Below, one piece after another: positions 16,712 through 25,339 of a DNA stretch of 64,000 nucleotides; the first letter of the stretch is position 1; every line of letters begins with the position of its first letter. The position numbers were made by a program, and so were the translations under genes. Below the pieces are notes generated by a model. That model saw only the letters and a program-made list of their open reading frames with translations. It ran no database searches and was not told the origin of the DNA. Origin of the DNA: an uncultured Rhodopila sp. (lineage in GTDB: Bacteria > Pseudomonadota > Alphaproteobacteria > Acetobacterales > Acetobacteraceae); assembly GCA_903932145.1 (NCBI GenBank), contig CAIZFE010000080.1:1-64000 (forward strand), written 5' to 3'.

Positions 16712-17515
16712 CTACCGCAGCCGAGGATCCGGAACCCGCGCCGCCACCAGCACGTCCACCGCCGCTGCCCCCGCCTCCAGCAACACGGCCGCGCAAGCGC
16801 TCGCCGTCGCCCCGGACGTCATTACATCATCGATCAACAGCACCGTCCGGCCAACAATCCCGCCCGCCCGCGTCGCCCGCACCCGAAACGAGCCGGCAAC
16901 CTCTCGCGTCCGTTCTTCCGGTGATTTCTCGTCCAGCGGAGCGGTTCGGCGTGTCCGCTCCAGCGCATCCGGCAGCACGGTGCGTCCGACCAGCCCGCCA
17001 ACCGCGAACGCCAGCAACGCCGCCTGATTGTATTTGCGGTGAAACAACCGCCGCCGGTGCAATGGCACCGGGATCAGCACGTCCGCGCCCTGTAGCAATG
17101 TCGCCCCTGCCCGCACCATCATCGGCGCCAGGATCGAGGCCAACTCGACCCGGTCGCCATGCTTCAGCGGCAGGATCAGCCGCCGCCCCTGCTGGTCGTA
17201 GCGCAACGCCGCCCTGGCCTGACGGAACACCGGCGGCCGGTCCCGGCACCCCGGACACAGCGCCGCCGCCCCACCTTGCTCAACCGACGCGAACGGCACG
17301 CCGCAGCGCGAACAGAACGGCGCACTGATAAAATTCGTGCCGCCGAAGCACGAAGCGCATAACTGCCCCTGCACCGCGACCGGATTGTCGCAGGCGGCGC
17401 ACCGGGGCGGCAGCAGCAGATCCAGCACCAGCCGCCCAAACCGAGCAAAATCAGGCGGCAGCGTGGGTTTCCCCGGGGATGCCGAATACGACCGTGCCGT
17501 CACGCTCAATCTCAT
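16712..17515 (-). CDS. comF: ComF family phosphoribosyltransferase-like protein
   Basis: ComFC-type protein linked to DNA uptake during natural transformation; cytoplasmic. Four Cys pairs at the N-terminus (CAAC, CASC, CSRC, CPGC) form the expected zinc-binding region, and the C-terminal domain has the PRPP-loop motif LLIDDVMTSGAT. The start is uncertain: ATG 17515 gives 267 residues and overlaps the end of the rhodanese gene by about 65 bp, while a GTG nearer the first Cys pair would give a length closer to the family's usual 230-240. A second copy of its last 110 bp lies at 10447-10556, marking this gene's 3' end as a likely integration site. Confidence 0.88.
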   Translation of the reverse strand: MRLSVTARSYSASPGKPTLPPDFARFGRLVLDLLLPPRCAACDNPVAVQGQLCASCFGGTNFISAPFCSRCGVPFASVEQGGAAALCPGCRDRPPVFRQARAALRYDQQGRRLILPLKHGDRVELASILAPMMVRAGATLLQGADVLIPVPLHRRRLFHRKYNQAALLAFAVGGLVGRTVLPDALERTRRTAPLDEKSPEERTREVAGSFRVRATRAGGIVGRTVLLIDDVMTSGATASACAAVLLEAGAAAVDVLVAARVPDPRLR

Positions 17516-19055
17516 GCACCAGATCGATTTCCCAGGACAGGTAGGCGCGCATCGCGGCCTCGACGCCCGAATTCCGGTCATACGCCCGCAGATAGAAGTC
17601 GATGCAGGCGTCATCCGGCGGGGTCGTCCGGTCCTTGACCAGCGGCCGGCCGAACGCGTGCCATGCGTCGGTGCCGCCATCGAGCACATGCACCGTTGCC
17701 TTGGTCAGCCCCTGCACCTCCGGCACCGCCAAACGCGCCAGCATTCCATCCGGCGAGGTGATAACGACATGCCCGGCGGCGGCAAGCGGCGCCTGCAAAC
17801 CGCCCAGCCTGCTGCGGACACCCCAAATCGCGCCCGGAATATGGCCGTCGCGGTAATCGATACTGCGCCCCAGATCGAGCACCAGCGTATGCGCCGCACT
17901 GTCCAGCAACTGCACCAGCCGAGGCACGTCGATCAGGTTCACCGGCGCCGCCAATTCGGGCACCGGCACAGCGGCGGTGCCGGTTTCGCGCACCGCCTCC
18001 AACCCGCCCTCGACCACGAACACATCGCGATGGCCCATCTGCCGCAGCCATGCGGCGGCCATCCTGGCTCGGACGCCGGTGTCATCGACCAGGACGATTC
18101 GGGCATTGCGCACGCCGACCCAGGTGTCGGTCCCCTGCACAAGCTGGCCGCCGGGGGCGTTGCGGCTGCCGGGGCGATGGCCGGCGCGGAATTCCACCGG
18201 ATCGCGCACATCCAGCACATACAGGGTGCGGTCGGGGTCATCCTCGAACCGCGTCAGGTCCAACGGCCCGATCACGCCGACGCCGGATTCGTCGGCGAAG
18301 GCCCGGGCACGTTGCAGCGCCAGGGCGGCGGTTTTGGGCGTGCCGGGCTGGAATTTCTCGGTGCGGCCGCGGTCGCATTTCAGGCCGGCGAGTTCCCAGC
18401 CCATGGTGCCGTTGCGCAGCGCCACGACCTTGTTGGGGATGCCGGCGCGGCGCAGGCTTTCGGCGCCCATGATGCTGCGGGTGCGGCCGGCGCAGTTGAC
18501 GACCACCAGAGTGTTCGGATCGGGCACCATATCGCCGATGCGATAGGCCAGCTCGCCGCCTGGCACGCTGATCCCGGTGGGGATCGACATGCGGGTGAAT
18601 TCCTCCAGCGTGCGGCTATCCAGCACGACCATGTCGCGGCCCGAGTCGATCCAGGCTTTCAGGTCGGGGGCATCCACGCTTTCGGTGCCGTAGTGGTGCT
18701 CCACCCACTCGCCAAACGCTTTTGACGGGACGTTGACGCCGCTGAACAGCACGTATCCCGCCGCTTCCCAGGCCTTGGTGCCGCCATCCAGGACCGACAC
18801 ATCGGTGCAGCCGATGGTTTCCAGCCACGCCGCCAACGTCTCGGCCAGACCGGTTCCGTCATCGATACAGCACACTCGCGTGGCCACCCGGGGCAGTAAT
18901 GCGCGTGCTCGGATTTCCTTCCGAGCCAGGCCGCATGGGATCGCCCAAAAAAGGTGAGAGGCGCCGAATTCGCCTTCCTCGCGAGCGTCGAGCAGAGCGA
19001 GTTCCTGGCCGTCGGTGATCCAGGCGCGCAGGGTGGCGGGGCTGATACGTTTCAT
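17451..19055 (-). CDS. protein with four rhodanese domains
   Basis: 534 residues with four rhodanese-like domains in tandem (about 5-105, 125-235, 260-365, 380-480) and a C-terminal extension. Only the first (VCCIDDG, Cys62/63) and second (VVNCAGRTRS, Cys188) have a Cys at the active-site loop. The third (VLVDDTGVR) and fourth (VITSPDG) lack it and are probably structural or regulatory. Rhodanese domains move sulfur as a persulfide. The start ATG 19055 is preceded by GGAGG; an upstream ATG at 19169 is less likely. It overlaps comF at its 3' end, so the two are probably cotranscribed. Sulfur donor and acceptor are unknown. Confidence 0.85.
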   Translation of the reverse strand: MKRISPATLRAWITDGQELALLDAREEGEFGASHLFWAIPCGLARKEIRARALLPRVATRVCCIDDGTGLAETLAAWLETIGCTDVSVLDGGTKAWEAAGYVLFSGVNVPSKAFGEWVEHHYGTESVDAPDLKAWIDSGRDMVVLDSRTLEEFTRMSIPTGISVPGGELAYRIGDMVPDPNTLVVVNCAGRTRSIMGAESLRRAGIPNKVVALRNGTMGWELAGLKCDRGRTEKFQPGTPKTAALALQRARAFADESGVGVIGPLDLTRFEDDPDRTLYVLDVRDPVEFRAGHRPGSRNAPGGQLVQGTDTWVGVRNARIVLVDDTGVRARMAAAWLRQMGHRDVFVVEGGLEAVRETGTAAVPVPELAAPVNLIDVPRLVQLLDSAAHTLVLDLGRSIDYRDGHIPGAIWGVRSRLGGLQAPLAAAGHVVITSPDGMLARLAVPEVQGLTKATVHVLDGGTDAWHAFGRPLVKDRTTPPDDACIDFYLRAYDRNSGVEAAMRAYLSWEIDLVHEIERDGTVVFGIPGETHAAA

Positions 19056-19140
19056 TCTGGAATATCCTCCGGTCAGCATGGACCGTACAGCGGCGAAGGA
19101 TGGCTTGGCAACGGCACGCGGGCGGGGCACATGCGGGTTC

Positions 19141-19929
19141 ATGGACTCTATGCTCGTATTTGATCGCACCGCTGTTCGCCTTCACCGTGACCGGGCGGCG
19201 TCCACGGTTGGCACCATGGCGGACGTGCTGCGCGATGCGGCCGAACGGTTGCTGGACCGGCTGGACGACACCAGCCGGCGGTTTGTGGATGCGTTGGACG
19301 TTGGCGGGCGCGGCGTGGTGGCTCCGATGCTGCGAGATCGTGGGATGCGGGTGATCAGTTGCGATCTGTCGCCGGCGATGGCGGCGGTGAATGGGGGGCC
19401 GTGTGTCGCGGCGGACGAGGAATTTCTGCCGTTCGGGCCGGCCAGTTTCGACCTGATCGTTGCCAGCCTGTCGCTGCACTGGATCAACGACCTGCCGGGC
19501 GCGCTGCTGCAACTGCGACAGGCGCTACGGCCGGATGGTTTGCTGTTGGCCAGCCTGCCGGCGCTGGGGACGCTGGCGGAACTGCGGTCGGCGCTGACCG
19601 AGGCGGAGGCGGAGGTCTCCGGCGGCGCGTCGCCCCGGGTATCGCCATTCCCGGAATTGCGGGATTGCGCGCATCTGCTGCAACGCGCGGGCTTCGTGCT
19701 GCCGGTCGCCGATGTGGAGGATATCCGGCTGTTATACGCCAATCCGTTCGCGCTGTTGACCGACCTGCGTGCGGCGGGCGAGACCAATGCAATCCGCCAG
19801 CGCACACGGGTTCCGCCATCGCGGGCATTGTTTCCCGCCGCGTTGACCCGGTTGCCGGTTGAACAGGATCGGGTGGCGGTAACGCTGCGCATGGCGGTGA
19901 TGACGGGCTGGGCGCCGGGCGCCCGTTGA
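19141..19929 (+). CDS. NDUFAF5/BioC-like methyltransferase
   Basis: SAM-dependent methyltransferase of 262 residues, divergent from the rhodanese gene. The N-terminus MLVFDRTAVRLHRDRAA is characteristic of the NDUFAF5 branch, whose mitochondrial member hydroxylates an Arg of a complex I subunit; BioC, in the same superfamily, methylates malonyl-ACP. The SAM fold shows ALDVGGRG, VISCDLSPAM, EFLPFGPASFDLIVASLSLHW. The canonical acidic-Gly motif is altered (DVGGRG). I chose ATG 19141 because the conserved FDR motif follows directly; ATG 19150 is also possible. Known alphaproteobacterial members are usually annotated only as methyltransferases. Confidence 0.8.
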   Translation: MDSMLVFDRTAVRLHRDRAASTVGTMADVLRDAAERLLDRLDDTSRRFVDALDVGGRGVVAPMLRDRGMRVISCDLSPAMAAVNGGPCVAADEEFLPFGPASFDLIVASLSLHWINDLPGALLQLRQALRPDGLLLASLPALGTLAELRSALTEAEAEVSGGASPRVSPFPELRDCAHLLQRAGFVLPVADVEDIRLLYANPFALLTDLRAAGETNAIRQRTRVPPSRALFPAALTRLPVEQDRVAVTLRMAVMTGWAPGAR

Positions 19930-19996
19930 GCCATCGGTGATGGACGATTTCAGGCTGGTGTGACAGAAACCCGCCTTTACGGAGACCCCGCCTGCC

Positions 19997-20779
19997 ATGT
20001 TCGACCCCAGACTGACAGTGTCCCGCGACGGCACCATCGCCATCGTCACGTTCAACCGGCCGGAGCGGCGCAATGCGTTCGACCTGTCGATGTGGCGCGG
20101 CCTGCAAGCGATCATGGAAGACCTGTCCGGCAACGACGATCTGCGCTGCGTCGTGTTGCGCGGCGGCGGCGAGAAGGCGTTCTGCGCCGGGGCGGATATC
20201 GGCGCCTTCGAAGCCGAACGCGGCACCGTCGAACGCGAGGCCGAATACGCGCAGGTGCTGGACGACAGCATGCAGTCGATCCGGCTGTGCCAGCATCCGG
20301 TCGTGGCGATGATCATGGGCTACTGCCTCGGCGGCGGTGCCGGAATCGCGACAATGTGCGATTTTCGGGTTGGCGGCGAAAGCATGCGCATGGGCATAAC
20401 CGCGCGCAACCTGGGCGTCTGGTATCCGTATGCCGAGATCGACCCGATCATCACGCTGGTGGGAACCGGCGTCGCGTCCGAAATGCTGATCGAGGGCCGC
20501 ATCTTCAACGGCCGCGAAGCCTACGAAAAGGGCCTGTTATCCCGCGTGGTTCCCGATGGTCTGGTCGAATCGGAAGCCATGGCGCTGGCTCGGCGTATCG
20601 CCGAGGGAGCCCCGTTATCGGCGCGCTACCACAAGGCGGCGATCCGCAAGCTGCGCGGTGAGCTGCCGGTGACGCGCGCGGAAGAGGCGGCGACCAGCGA
20701 TTTCACCAAAACCGAGGATTTTCAGAACGCCTGCCGGTCGTTCATGGCGAAGGAAAAACCGGTGTTCAAGGCGCGGTGA
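19997..20779 (+). CDS. enoyl-CoA hydratase/isomerase family protein
   Basis: Crotonase-fold enzyme of 260 residues acting on CoA thioesters in the cytoplasm. The oxyanion-hole regions are visible (GEKAFCAGADIGAFE near 56-70 and MGYCLGGGAGIA near 103-114). Glu residues sit in the expected region, but the second catalytic Glu of true hydratases is not obvious, so isomerase, hydrolase or decarboxylase activity is also possible. It lies 67 bp after the methyltransferase gene, same strand, and is followed by the orphan HigA. The substrate cannot be read from the sequence. Confidence 0.85.
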   Translation: MFDPRLTVSRDGTIAIVTFNRPERRNAFDLSMWRGLQAIMEDLSGNDDLRCVVLRGGGEKAFCAGADIGAFEAERGTVEREAEYAQVLDDSMQSIRLCQHPVVAMIMGYCLGGGAGIATMCDFRVGGESMRMGITARNLGVWYPYAEIDPIITLVGTGVASEMLIEGRIFNGREAYEKGLLSRVVPDGLVESEAMALARRIAEGAPLSARYHKAAIRKLRGELPVTRAEEAATSDFTKTEDFQNACRSFMAKEKPVFKAR

Positions 20780-20798
20780 TGCTTTGACATCACGCGGA

Positions 20799-21104
20799 AT
20801 GACCCGAGTGACCACCCATCCCGGCGAGGTCCTGCTTGAGGAGTTCATGAAGCCGCTTGGCCTGAGCGCGAGTGCGTTGGCTCGGGATCTGGACGTCCCG
20901 GCCAACCGGATTACCGGAATCATCGCCGCAATCGATCCGCGTGCGGTCACACCCGACACCGCCCTGCGGCTTGAACGGCATTTCGGGATGGATGCGCAGT
21001 TCTGGCTAAATCTGCAATCCGAATACGACCTCACGAAGACCATCGCCGAGAAAGGCGAGATGATCAAAGAGCGCGTGCGTGTACGAACCCCATCCGCGGC
21101 GTAA
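20799..21104 (+). CDS. higA: HigA-type antitoxin without toxin gene
   Basis: 101-residue XRE-type DNA-binding protein of the HigA family: THPGEVLLEEFMKPLGLSASALA, a helix-turn-helix at about 25-60 ending in NRITGIIAA, and the diagnostic HFGMDAQFWLNLQSEYDL segment. HigA normally binds and silences the RelE-like RNase HigB encoded just upstream. Here the upstream neighbour is an enoyl-CoA hydratase gene ending 19 bp before, and no HigB-like frame is present. ATG 20799 is chosen over a TTG at 20784. It may be a stand-alone regulator or the residue of a lost toxin-antitoxin pair. Confidence 0.85.
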   Translation: MTRVTTHPGEVLLEEFMKPLGLSASALARDLDVPANRITGIIAAIDPRAVTPDTALRLERHFGMDAQFWLNLQSEYDLTKTIAEKGEMIKERVRVRTPSAA

Positions 21105-21120
21105 ATCAGGCGGCCCGCTT

Positions 21121-21852
21121 TCAGGCGTTCGTGATTCCACCATCGATCGTGATCGTCTGACCGGTGATATACGATGCATCCGGCGAACACAGGAACCGGA
21201 TCACCGACGCCACCTCCGACGGTTTGCCGAAACGTTTCAGCGGGATTTCCTGCCGGTATGCTTCGCCGCGCTCCGCAACGATCGGGTCGGACATTTTCGT
21301 TTCGATTAGGCCGGGCGCGATGGCGTTGACCAGAACATCCGGCGCCAGTTTCCGGGACAGGGCTCGCGTCAGCCCGACGATGCCGCCCTTGGCCGCCGCG
21401 TAGGGCACCCGATCCGCACTACCGCGCCGATACGCGATAGAACTGGTCAGCACAATCCGAGCCGGCTCCCGCCGGTCGAACCGAGTGGAGAACGCAACGG
21501 CCATATCGTAGGCGTTCGTCAGGTTGGCCGCGATGGCGCGGTTCCACACGCCGTGGTCATCAGGATCGAGTTCGTCGCGTTCAAACAAACCGGCCAGATG
21601 CACCAACGCATAAACGGGCGCGCCGGCGGCCTCGATAACCCGCGCACATTCGGCTGGCGTATCGAGGGCGGAGGCGATGGTGGCAAGGCGAACACGGCCC
21701 AGCAACGCTTGCGCGCGCTCCAGTGCCGCTTCGTCGATGTCGGCCATGATGACGTGGCCGCCGTGGTCCATAAAACCACGCACCGTTTCGATGCCAATGC
21801 CGCCCGCGCCGCCGGTGACGACGATGCGCTTACCGGTAAAGGTGGAGGACAT
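21121..21852 (-). CDS. SDR oxidoreductase
   Basis: NAD(P)-dependent short-chain dehydrogenase/reductase, 243 residues. It shows the cofactor motif TGGAGGIG, the catalytic Ser in [17 protein letters not shown] for the Tyr-Lys pair, and the PG and DGG elements of the C-terminus. Asp in MADIDEAAL at the end of the second strand favours NAD over NADP. The chosen ATG 21852 lies one base after the TauD stop (TGA G ATG), so it is the last gene of the five-gene minus-strand operon that begins at 25166. Longer upstream starts inside the TauD gene are ignored. Confidence 0.88.
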   Translation of the reverse strand: MSSTFTGKRIVVTGGAGGIGIETVRGFMDHGGHVIMADIDEAALERAQALLGRVRLATIASALDTPAECARVIEAAGAPVYALVHLAGLFERDELDPDDHGVWNRAIAANLTNAYDMAVAFSTRFDRREPARIVLTSSIAYRRGSADRVPYAAAKGGIVGLTRALSRKLAPDVLVNAIAPGLIETKMSDPIVAERGEAYRQEIPLKRFGKPSEVASVIRFLCSPDASYITGQTITIDGGITNA

Positions 21853-21853
21853 C

Positions 21854-22738
21854 TCAGGCCACCAGCGCCGGGTAATCGAGTGTCGCCATAACCTGGGCTC
21901 TCCGCATGTAACGATGTTCATTTGGCATGTAGTCTGCAATCGCATTGTGAACCGTGCCGATATTGTCCCACATCAGCACGTCGCCGACGGCCCAGTGATG
22001 CGCATAGAGGAAATCAGCACGTTCCTGATGGCGAAACAGATATTCGACGATCGTATCGCTCTCGGCGCGGTCCATGCCGTCGATCCACATTGTGTAACCG
22101 GGGTTGGCGTAGAGGACTTTGCGGCCGGTGATCGGATGGATGCGCACCAGCGGTTGCGACACCGGAGGCTTCTTACGCTTTTGTTCCTCGGTCAGCGGAT
22201 TGCGGCGAGAGCCGGGGCGCAGGCGCATCACCTCCCAGAATTTCTCAAAGTCATGCGTCGCGGTGCGGCCTTCGATCTTGTGTTTGATGGCGTCGGGCAG
22301 TTCATCGTAGGCCGCATGCATGTTGCGGAACTGGGTTTCACCCACGGATTTACCGTTGCGCACCGGCACCGCCTGCGCATGCAGCACGTTCGCCAGGGCG
22401 ATGTCCTTGCTGTACGACATGTCGGTGTGCCAGCCCTGGCCCGCATCGTTCAGCCCGACGGGCTTGCCATCCGAACCGATCTGGTTCGACAGGATCATGA
22501 TCTCCGGGAAACCGGGCTCGAAATACAGGTTGGCGACGTTGACTTCCAGGTCACCGAACCGGCTGGCGAACGCCCGGAATGCGGGCGTTTCGAACGTTTG
22601 CTTCGGGAAACACAGGACGCCATGCTGACCGAGTGCACGCAGCACATTTTGAAAATCGCTGTCCGGCAGCGGGTTCGCCAGATCGATGCCTTCGACCCGC
22701 GCCCCCAGGGTCTGGCCGCTCGGAATTATGTCCATCAT
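21854..22738 (-). CDS. TauD/TfdA-type 2-oxoglutarate dioxygenase
   Basis: Fe(II)/2-oxoglutarate oxygenase, 294 residues. The metal triad is His104 and Asp106 (WHTDMSY) with His264 (GTVHNA), and an Arg at about 279 (HRYMRRAQ) should bind 2-oxoglutarate. Family members hydroxylate taurine, 2,4-D, alkyl sulfates and other compounds next to heteroatoms, often releasing an aldehyde. An SDR directly downstream and a hydrolase 19 bp upstream suggest a pathway in which the oxygenated product is further oxidised and hydrolysed. Strong GAGAAGGAG ribosome-binding site before ATG 22738. The substrate is not deducible. Confidence 0.9.
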   Translation of the reverse strand: MMDIIPSGQTLGARVEGIDLANPLPDSDFQNVLRALGQHGVLCFPKQTFETPAFRAFASRFGDLEVNVANLYFEPGFPEIMILSNQIGSDGKPVGLNDAGQGWHTDMSYSKDIALANVLHAQAVPVRNGKSVGETQFRNMHAAYDELPDAIKHKIEGRTATHDFEKFWEVMRLRPGSRRNPLTEEQKRKKPPVSQPLVRIHPITGRKVLYANPGYTMWIDGMDRAESDTIVEYLFRHQERADFLYAHHWAVGDVLMWDNIGTVHNAIADYMPNEHRYMRRAQVMATLDYPALVA

Positions 22739-22757
22739 TGCTTCTCCTTCTCCGAGT

Positions 22758-23645
22758 CTATGCCACTGTGGTCAATTGCACGACCGCCGCCACGACGTCG
22801 TTCGGGTTTTCCCGCGACAGGAAGTGCCCTGCACGCGGGGTCAAATGCCGGGTCATTCCGCCGGTGAACAACCGGTCGCGCGGGATCGAACTGGCTGGCG
22901 CACCGACACCGTCTTCCTCGCCATGCAGAACGATCGTTGGCACGGAGATAGGCGGTAACGCTGCCAGTGCGGATTCGATCGCGTCGTAGGCAGGGTCACC
23001 AGGGGCATTGCCATAACGGTGCCGATAGGACTGGATGGTCACATCGACGAAGTCCGAATTGTCGAAACTGGCAACGGTTGCCTGCAACGTTGCGTCGTCG
23101 AACGCCCAGTTCGGCGACCATAGCCGCCACAGCAACCGGGTCAGCTCCGCCCGGTTCATTGTCAGCCCCGCACGTCCGCGTTCGGTATGGAAATACCACT
23201 GATACCAGTAACGATGTTCCTGTTCCGCCGACGCGGGTTTTCCCGATGCCGCAATGTCCTGGATACCGTAACCTGTGATGGAAACCAGCCCGGTTACTCG
23301 TTCTGGCCACAGCGCCGACACAACGCACGCCGCTCGGCCACCCCAGTCATAGCCGACCAGGATCGCCTTCGGAATCGACAGCGCATCCATAAAATCCCGG
23401 ACATCGGCGCCCAGGGCCGCTTGCTGTCCGCTGCGCGGTGTGGTCGCGGACAGGAACCGGGTTTCGCCGAATCCGCGCAACCAGGGAACCAGCACGCGAT
23501 ATCCGGCGGCAGCCAGTGGCGGCGCGACGCCGTCGTAGTCGTGCACATCCGACGGCCAGCCGTGCAGCAGGATCACCGCCGGGCCGTCGGCCGGACCGGA
23601 TTCCAGATACGCGATCTCCAGAACCGGGGTACGGATCGTTTTCAT
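22758..23645 (-). CDS. epoxide hydrolase/dehalogenase-like hydrolase
   Basis: Alpha/beta hydrolase of 295 residues. Asp100 in VGYDWGG is the nucleophile position used by epoxide hydrolases and haloacetate or haloalkane dehalogenases, unlike the Ser of esterases. The oxyanion motif HGWPSDVHDY lies at 29-38, and the catalytic His is in PRAGHFLSRENP near the C-terminus. It overlaps the preceding SDR stop by 4 bp (ATGA) and precedes the TauD gene by 19 bp, so it belongs to the catabolic operon. Whether it opens an epoxide or removes a halide cannot be decided by eye. Confidence 0.87.
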   Translation of the reverse strand: MKTIRTPVLEIAYLESGPADGPAVILLHGWPSDVHDYDGVAPPLAAAGYRVLVPWLRGFGETRFLSATTPRSGQQAALGADVRDFMDALSIPKAILVGYDWGGRAACVVSALWPERVTGLVSITGYGIQDIAASGKPASAEQEHRYWYQWYFHTERGRAGLTMNRAELTRLLWRLWSPNWAFDDATLQATVASFDNSDFVDVTIQSYRHRYGNAPGDPAYDAIESALAALPPISVPTIVLHGEEDGVGAPASSIPRDRLFTGGMTRHLTPRAGHFLSRENPNDVVAAVVQLTTVA

Positions 23646-24364
23646 AGCGCCAGGAATCCGCCATCGACCGGCAGAGTCACGCCGGTCACGTAACGGGCCA
23701 GATCGGATGCCAGGAACACCGCCGGGCCGGCGATATCGGCTGGCTCGCCGAGACGCCCGAGCGGAATGCGTTGGGCGAAGTTGGCCATGTAGTCGGGGTT
23801 TTCGCGGGCTTTCGCGTTCAACGGCGTGGCGATCATTCCAGGGCCGATGGCGTTGACCCGCACGCCCTGCGGCGACAATTCGATCGCCAGGGCTTTTGTT
23901 AATGCTCGCACGCCGCCCTTCGACGTGGTGTACGCCGCGGAGTTCGGCAGCGCAATGAACGACTGAATCGATCCAATATTGATCACCGATCCTTTTGTCG
24001 CCTTCAACTGGTCCAGGAACGCGGTGACCATGTTGTATGGACCATCCAGGTTCACCGCCATCGTGGCGTCCCAGTCGGCGCGTGCGGTGTCGGATTCCAG
24101 CTTGCCGCGCCGGATGATGCCGGCGTTGTTCACGAGGATGGAGATCGGGCCGATCTTCTTCGCCAGTGCATCGCAGGCGGCGCGGTCGGATACGTCCAGG
24201 ACATGGTGCTCGCCGCCGATTTCAGCCGCGACGCGGGCTGCGCCGTCGGCGTTCACATCGGCAACGATCACGCGGGCGCCATTTTCGGCCATTGCGCGTG
24301 CGATCCCTTCGCCGATCCCCGAACCGCCGCCGGTGATCAGCGCCAATTTTCCTTGCAGCAACAT
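23642..24364 (-). CDS. SDR oxidoreductase
   Basis: Short-chain dehydrogenase/reductase, 240 residues, with GGGSGIGEG cofactor motif, VADVN acidic NAD selector, NNAGIIRRG, Ser in NIGSIQSFIALP, Tyr-Lys in YTTSKGG and DGGFLAL C-terminus. FabG- and UxuB/KduD-like sugar dehydrogenases look similar; the IIRRG segment is common in the KduD-like group. ATG 24364 lies one base after the stop of the upstream SDR, the same TGA-G-ATG junction as at 21852, showing tight operon packing. Confidence 0.88.
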   Translation of the reverse strand: MLLQGKLALITGGGSGIGEGIARAMAENGARVIVADVNADGAARVAAEIGGEHHVLDVSDRAACDALAKKIGPISILVNNAGIIRRGKLESDTARADWDATMAVNLDGPYNMVTAFLDQLKATKGSVINIGSIQSFIALPNSAAYTTSKGGVRALTKALAIELSPQGVRVNAIGPGMIATPLNAKARENPDYMANFAQRIPLGRLGEPADIAGPAVFLASDLARYVTGVTLPVDGGFLAL

Positions 24365-24365
24365 C

Positions 24366-25166
24366 TCAGCGCACCAGATTGGCGGTGACGGCGCCGCCGG
24401 TAGCGGTGCGGCCGCCATCGACGACATATTGCGCACCTGTGATGTTCGATGCGAGGTCCGACGACAGAAAAATCACCAGGTTGGCGACTTCCTCGGCCGT
24501 GCCGTAACGGCCGATCGGGATGTTGGCCTGGTAACGGGTGCCGACGCTGTTCGGATCGTCCGGGCTCAGCATCGATTCGAGCGAATGGATCATCCGCGTA
24601 TCAATGGGTCCGGGGCAGACGCAGTTCACCCGGACACCGGATCTTGCGACCTCGCCGGCCGCCGTTTTGGTCAATCCGATGACGGCATGCTTGGAGGCGA
24701 CATACGCGGGCATACCCGGCGAAGCGACCAAACCGGCCACCGAGGCGGTGTTCACCACCGAACCGCGTCCTTGTTTGATCATGACCGGCAGCACATGCCG
24801 CATGCCGAGGAACACGCCTTTGACGTTCACCGCCATAACGCGGTCGAACATGTCCTCGTCGTATTCGTGGGTTGGGGCGACACTGCCCTCGATCCCGGCG
24901 TTGTTGTAGAAGCAGTCGATGGAGCCGTATTTTTCCAGCGCCAACTTCACGTAGTTCTGAACATCGGCGGATTGGGTGACGTCGGCGGCGACGAAATGCG
25001 CCTCGCCGCCCTGTTGGCGGAGGATGCCGGCGGTGGCCTCACCGGCCGCCTGATCGCGGTCCACGATGACGACCTTGGCGCCGCGTGAGGAAAAACCGAG
25101 CGCGGTGGCTCGGCCAATGCCGTTGCCGGCACCTGTGATCAGGGCGACTTTTCCTTGGAAGTTCAT
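24366..25166 (-). CDS. SDR oxidoreductase, first gene of operon
   Basis: Short-chain dehydrogenase/reductase of 266 residues with TGAGNGIGRA, IVDRDQAAG (Asp selects NAD), NNAGIEG, Ser in VNTASVAGLVAS and YVASKHAV. The C-terminal DGGRTATGGA is longer than in the other two SDRs of the operon. The three SDRs differ enough to be non-redundant, so they probably act on successive or alternative alcohol groups. It starts at ATG 25166 behind GAGGAA; no regulator gene is adjacent. Confidence 0.88.
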   Translation of the reverse strand: MNFQGKVALITGAGNGIGRATALGFSSRGAKVVIVDRDQAAGEATAGILRQQGGEAHFVAADVTQSADVQNYVKLALEKYGSIDCFYNNAGIEGSVAPTHEYDEDMFDRVMAVNVKGVFLGMRHVLPVMIKQGRGSVVNTASVAGLVASPGMPAYVASKHAVIGLTKTAAGEVARSGVRVNCVCPGPIDTRMIHSLESMLSPDDPNSVGTRYQANIPIGRYGTAEEVANLVIFLSSDLASNITGAQYVVDGGRTATGGAVTANLVR

Positions 25167-25339
25167 CGTTTCCTCGCTTGCTTGTTGGCGTTGCGAGGAA
25201 GGCTAGACCATCCGGGCGCGGACGGGAATTGTCCGGCGTCAACCGGTGTCCGGTTTCTGGCCAGATGCCAAATATTACCCGCTATTACCGCTTCGCAGCG
25301 TGGCTATCGCGATTGGAAACCCTGGCGAGACCTTAAGCC

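Larger units (their letters stand above)
10447..16821. mobile_element. putative island flanked by duplicated comF 3' end
   Basis: A 110-bp segment at 10447-10556 repeats the last 110 bp of comF (16712-16821) in the same orientation, without gaps and with about 12 mismatches. Between them lie the intact unknown gene, a nucleotidyltransferase fragment, a heme oxygenase, a hybrid kinase and a bacteriophytochrome. Integrative elements that enter the 3' end of a gene carry a replacement end and leave the old one at the far border; this arrangement matches. No integrase gene remains inside, so the element would be a relic or mobilised in trans. Confidence 0.55.

Noticed and set aside
16661-16924. 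Small plus-strand frame MSHIWFYPPPEP antisense to the comF end
   Set aside because: Most of it is the complement of comF, and no partner or motif supports expression.
17516-17689. N-terminal extension of comF to 17689
   Set aside because: These codons are antisense-frame reading of the rhodanese gene and lack ComF similarity; the conserved part begins after 17450.
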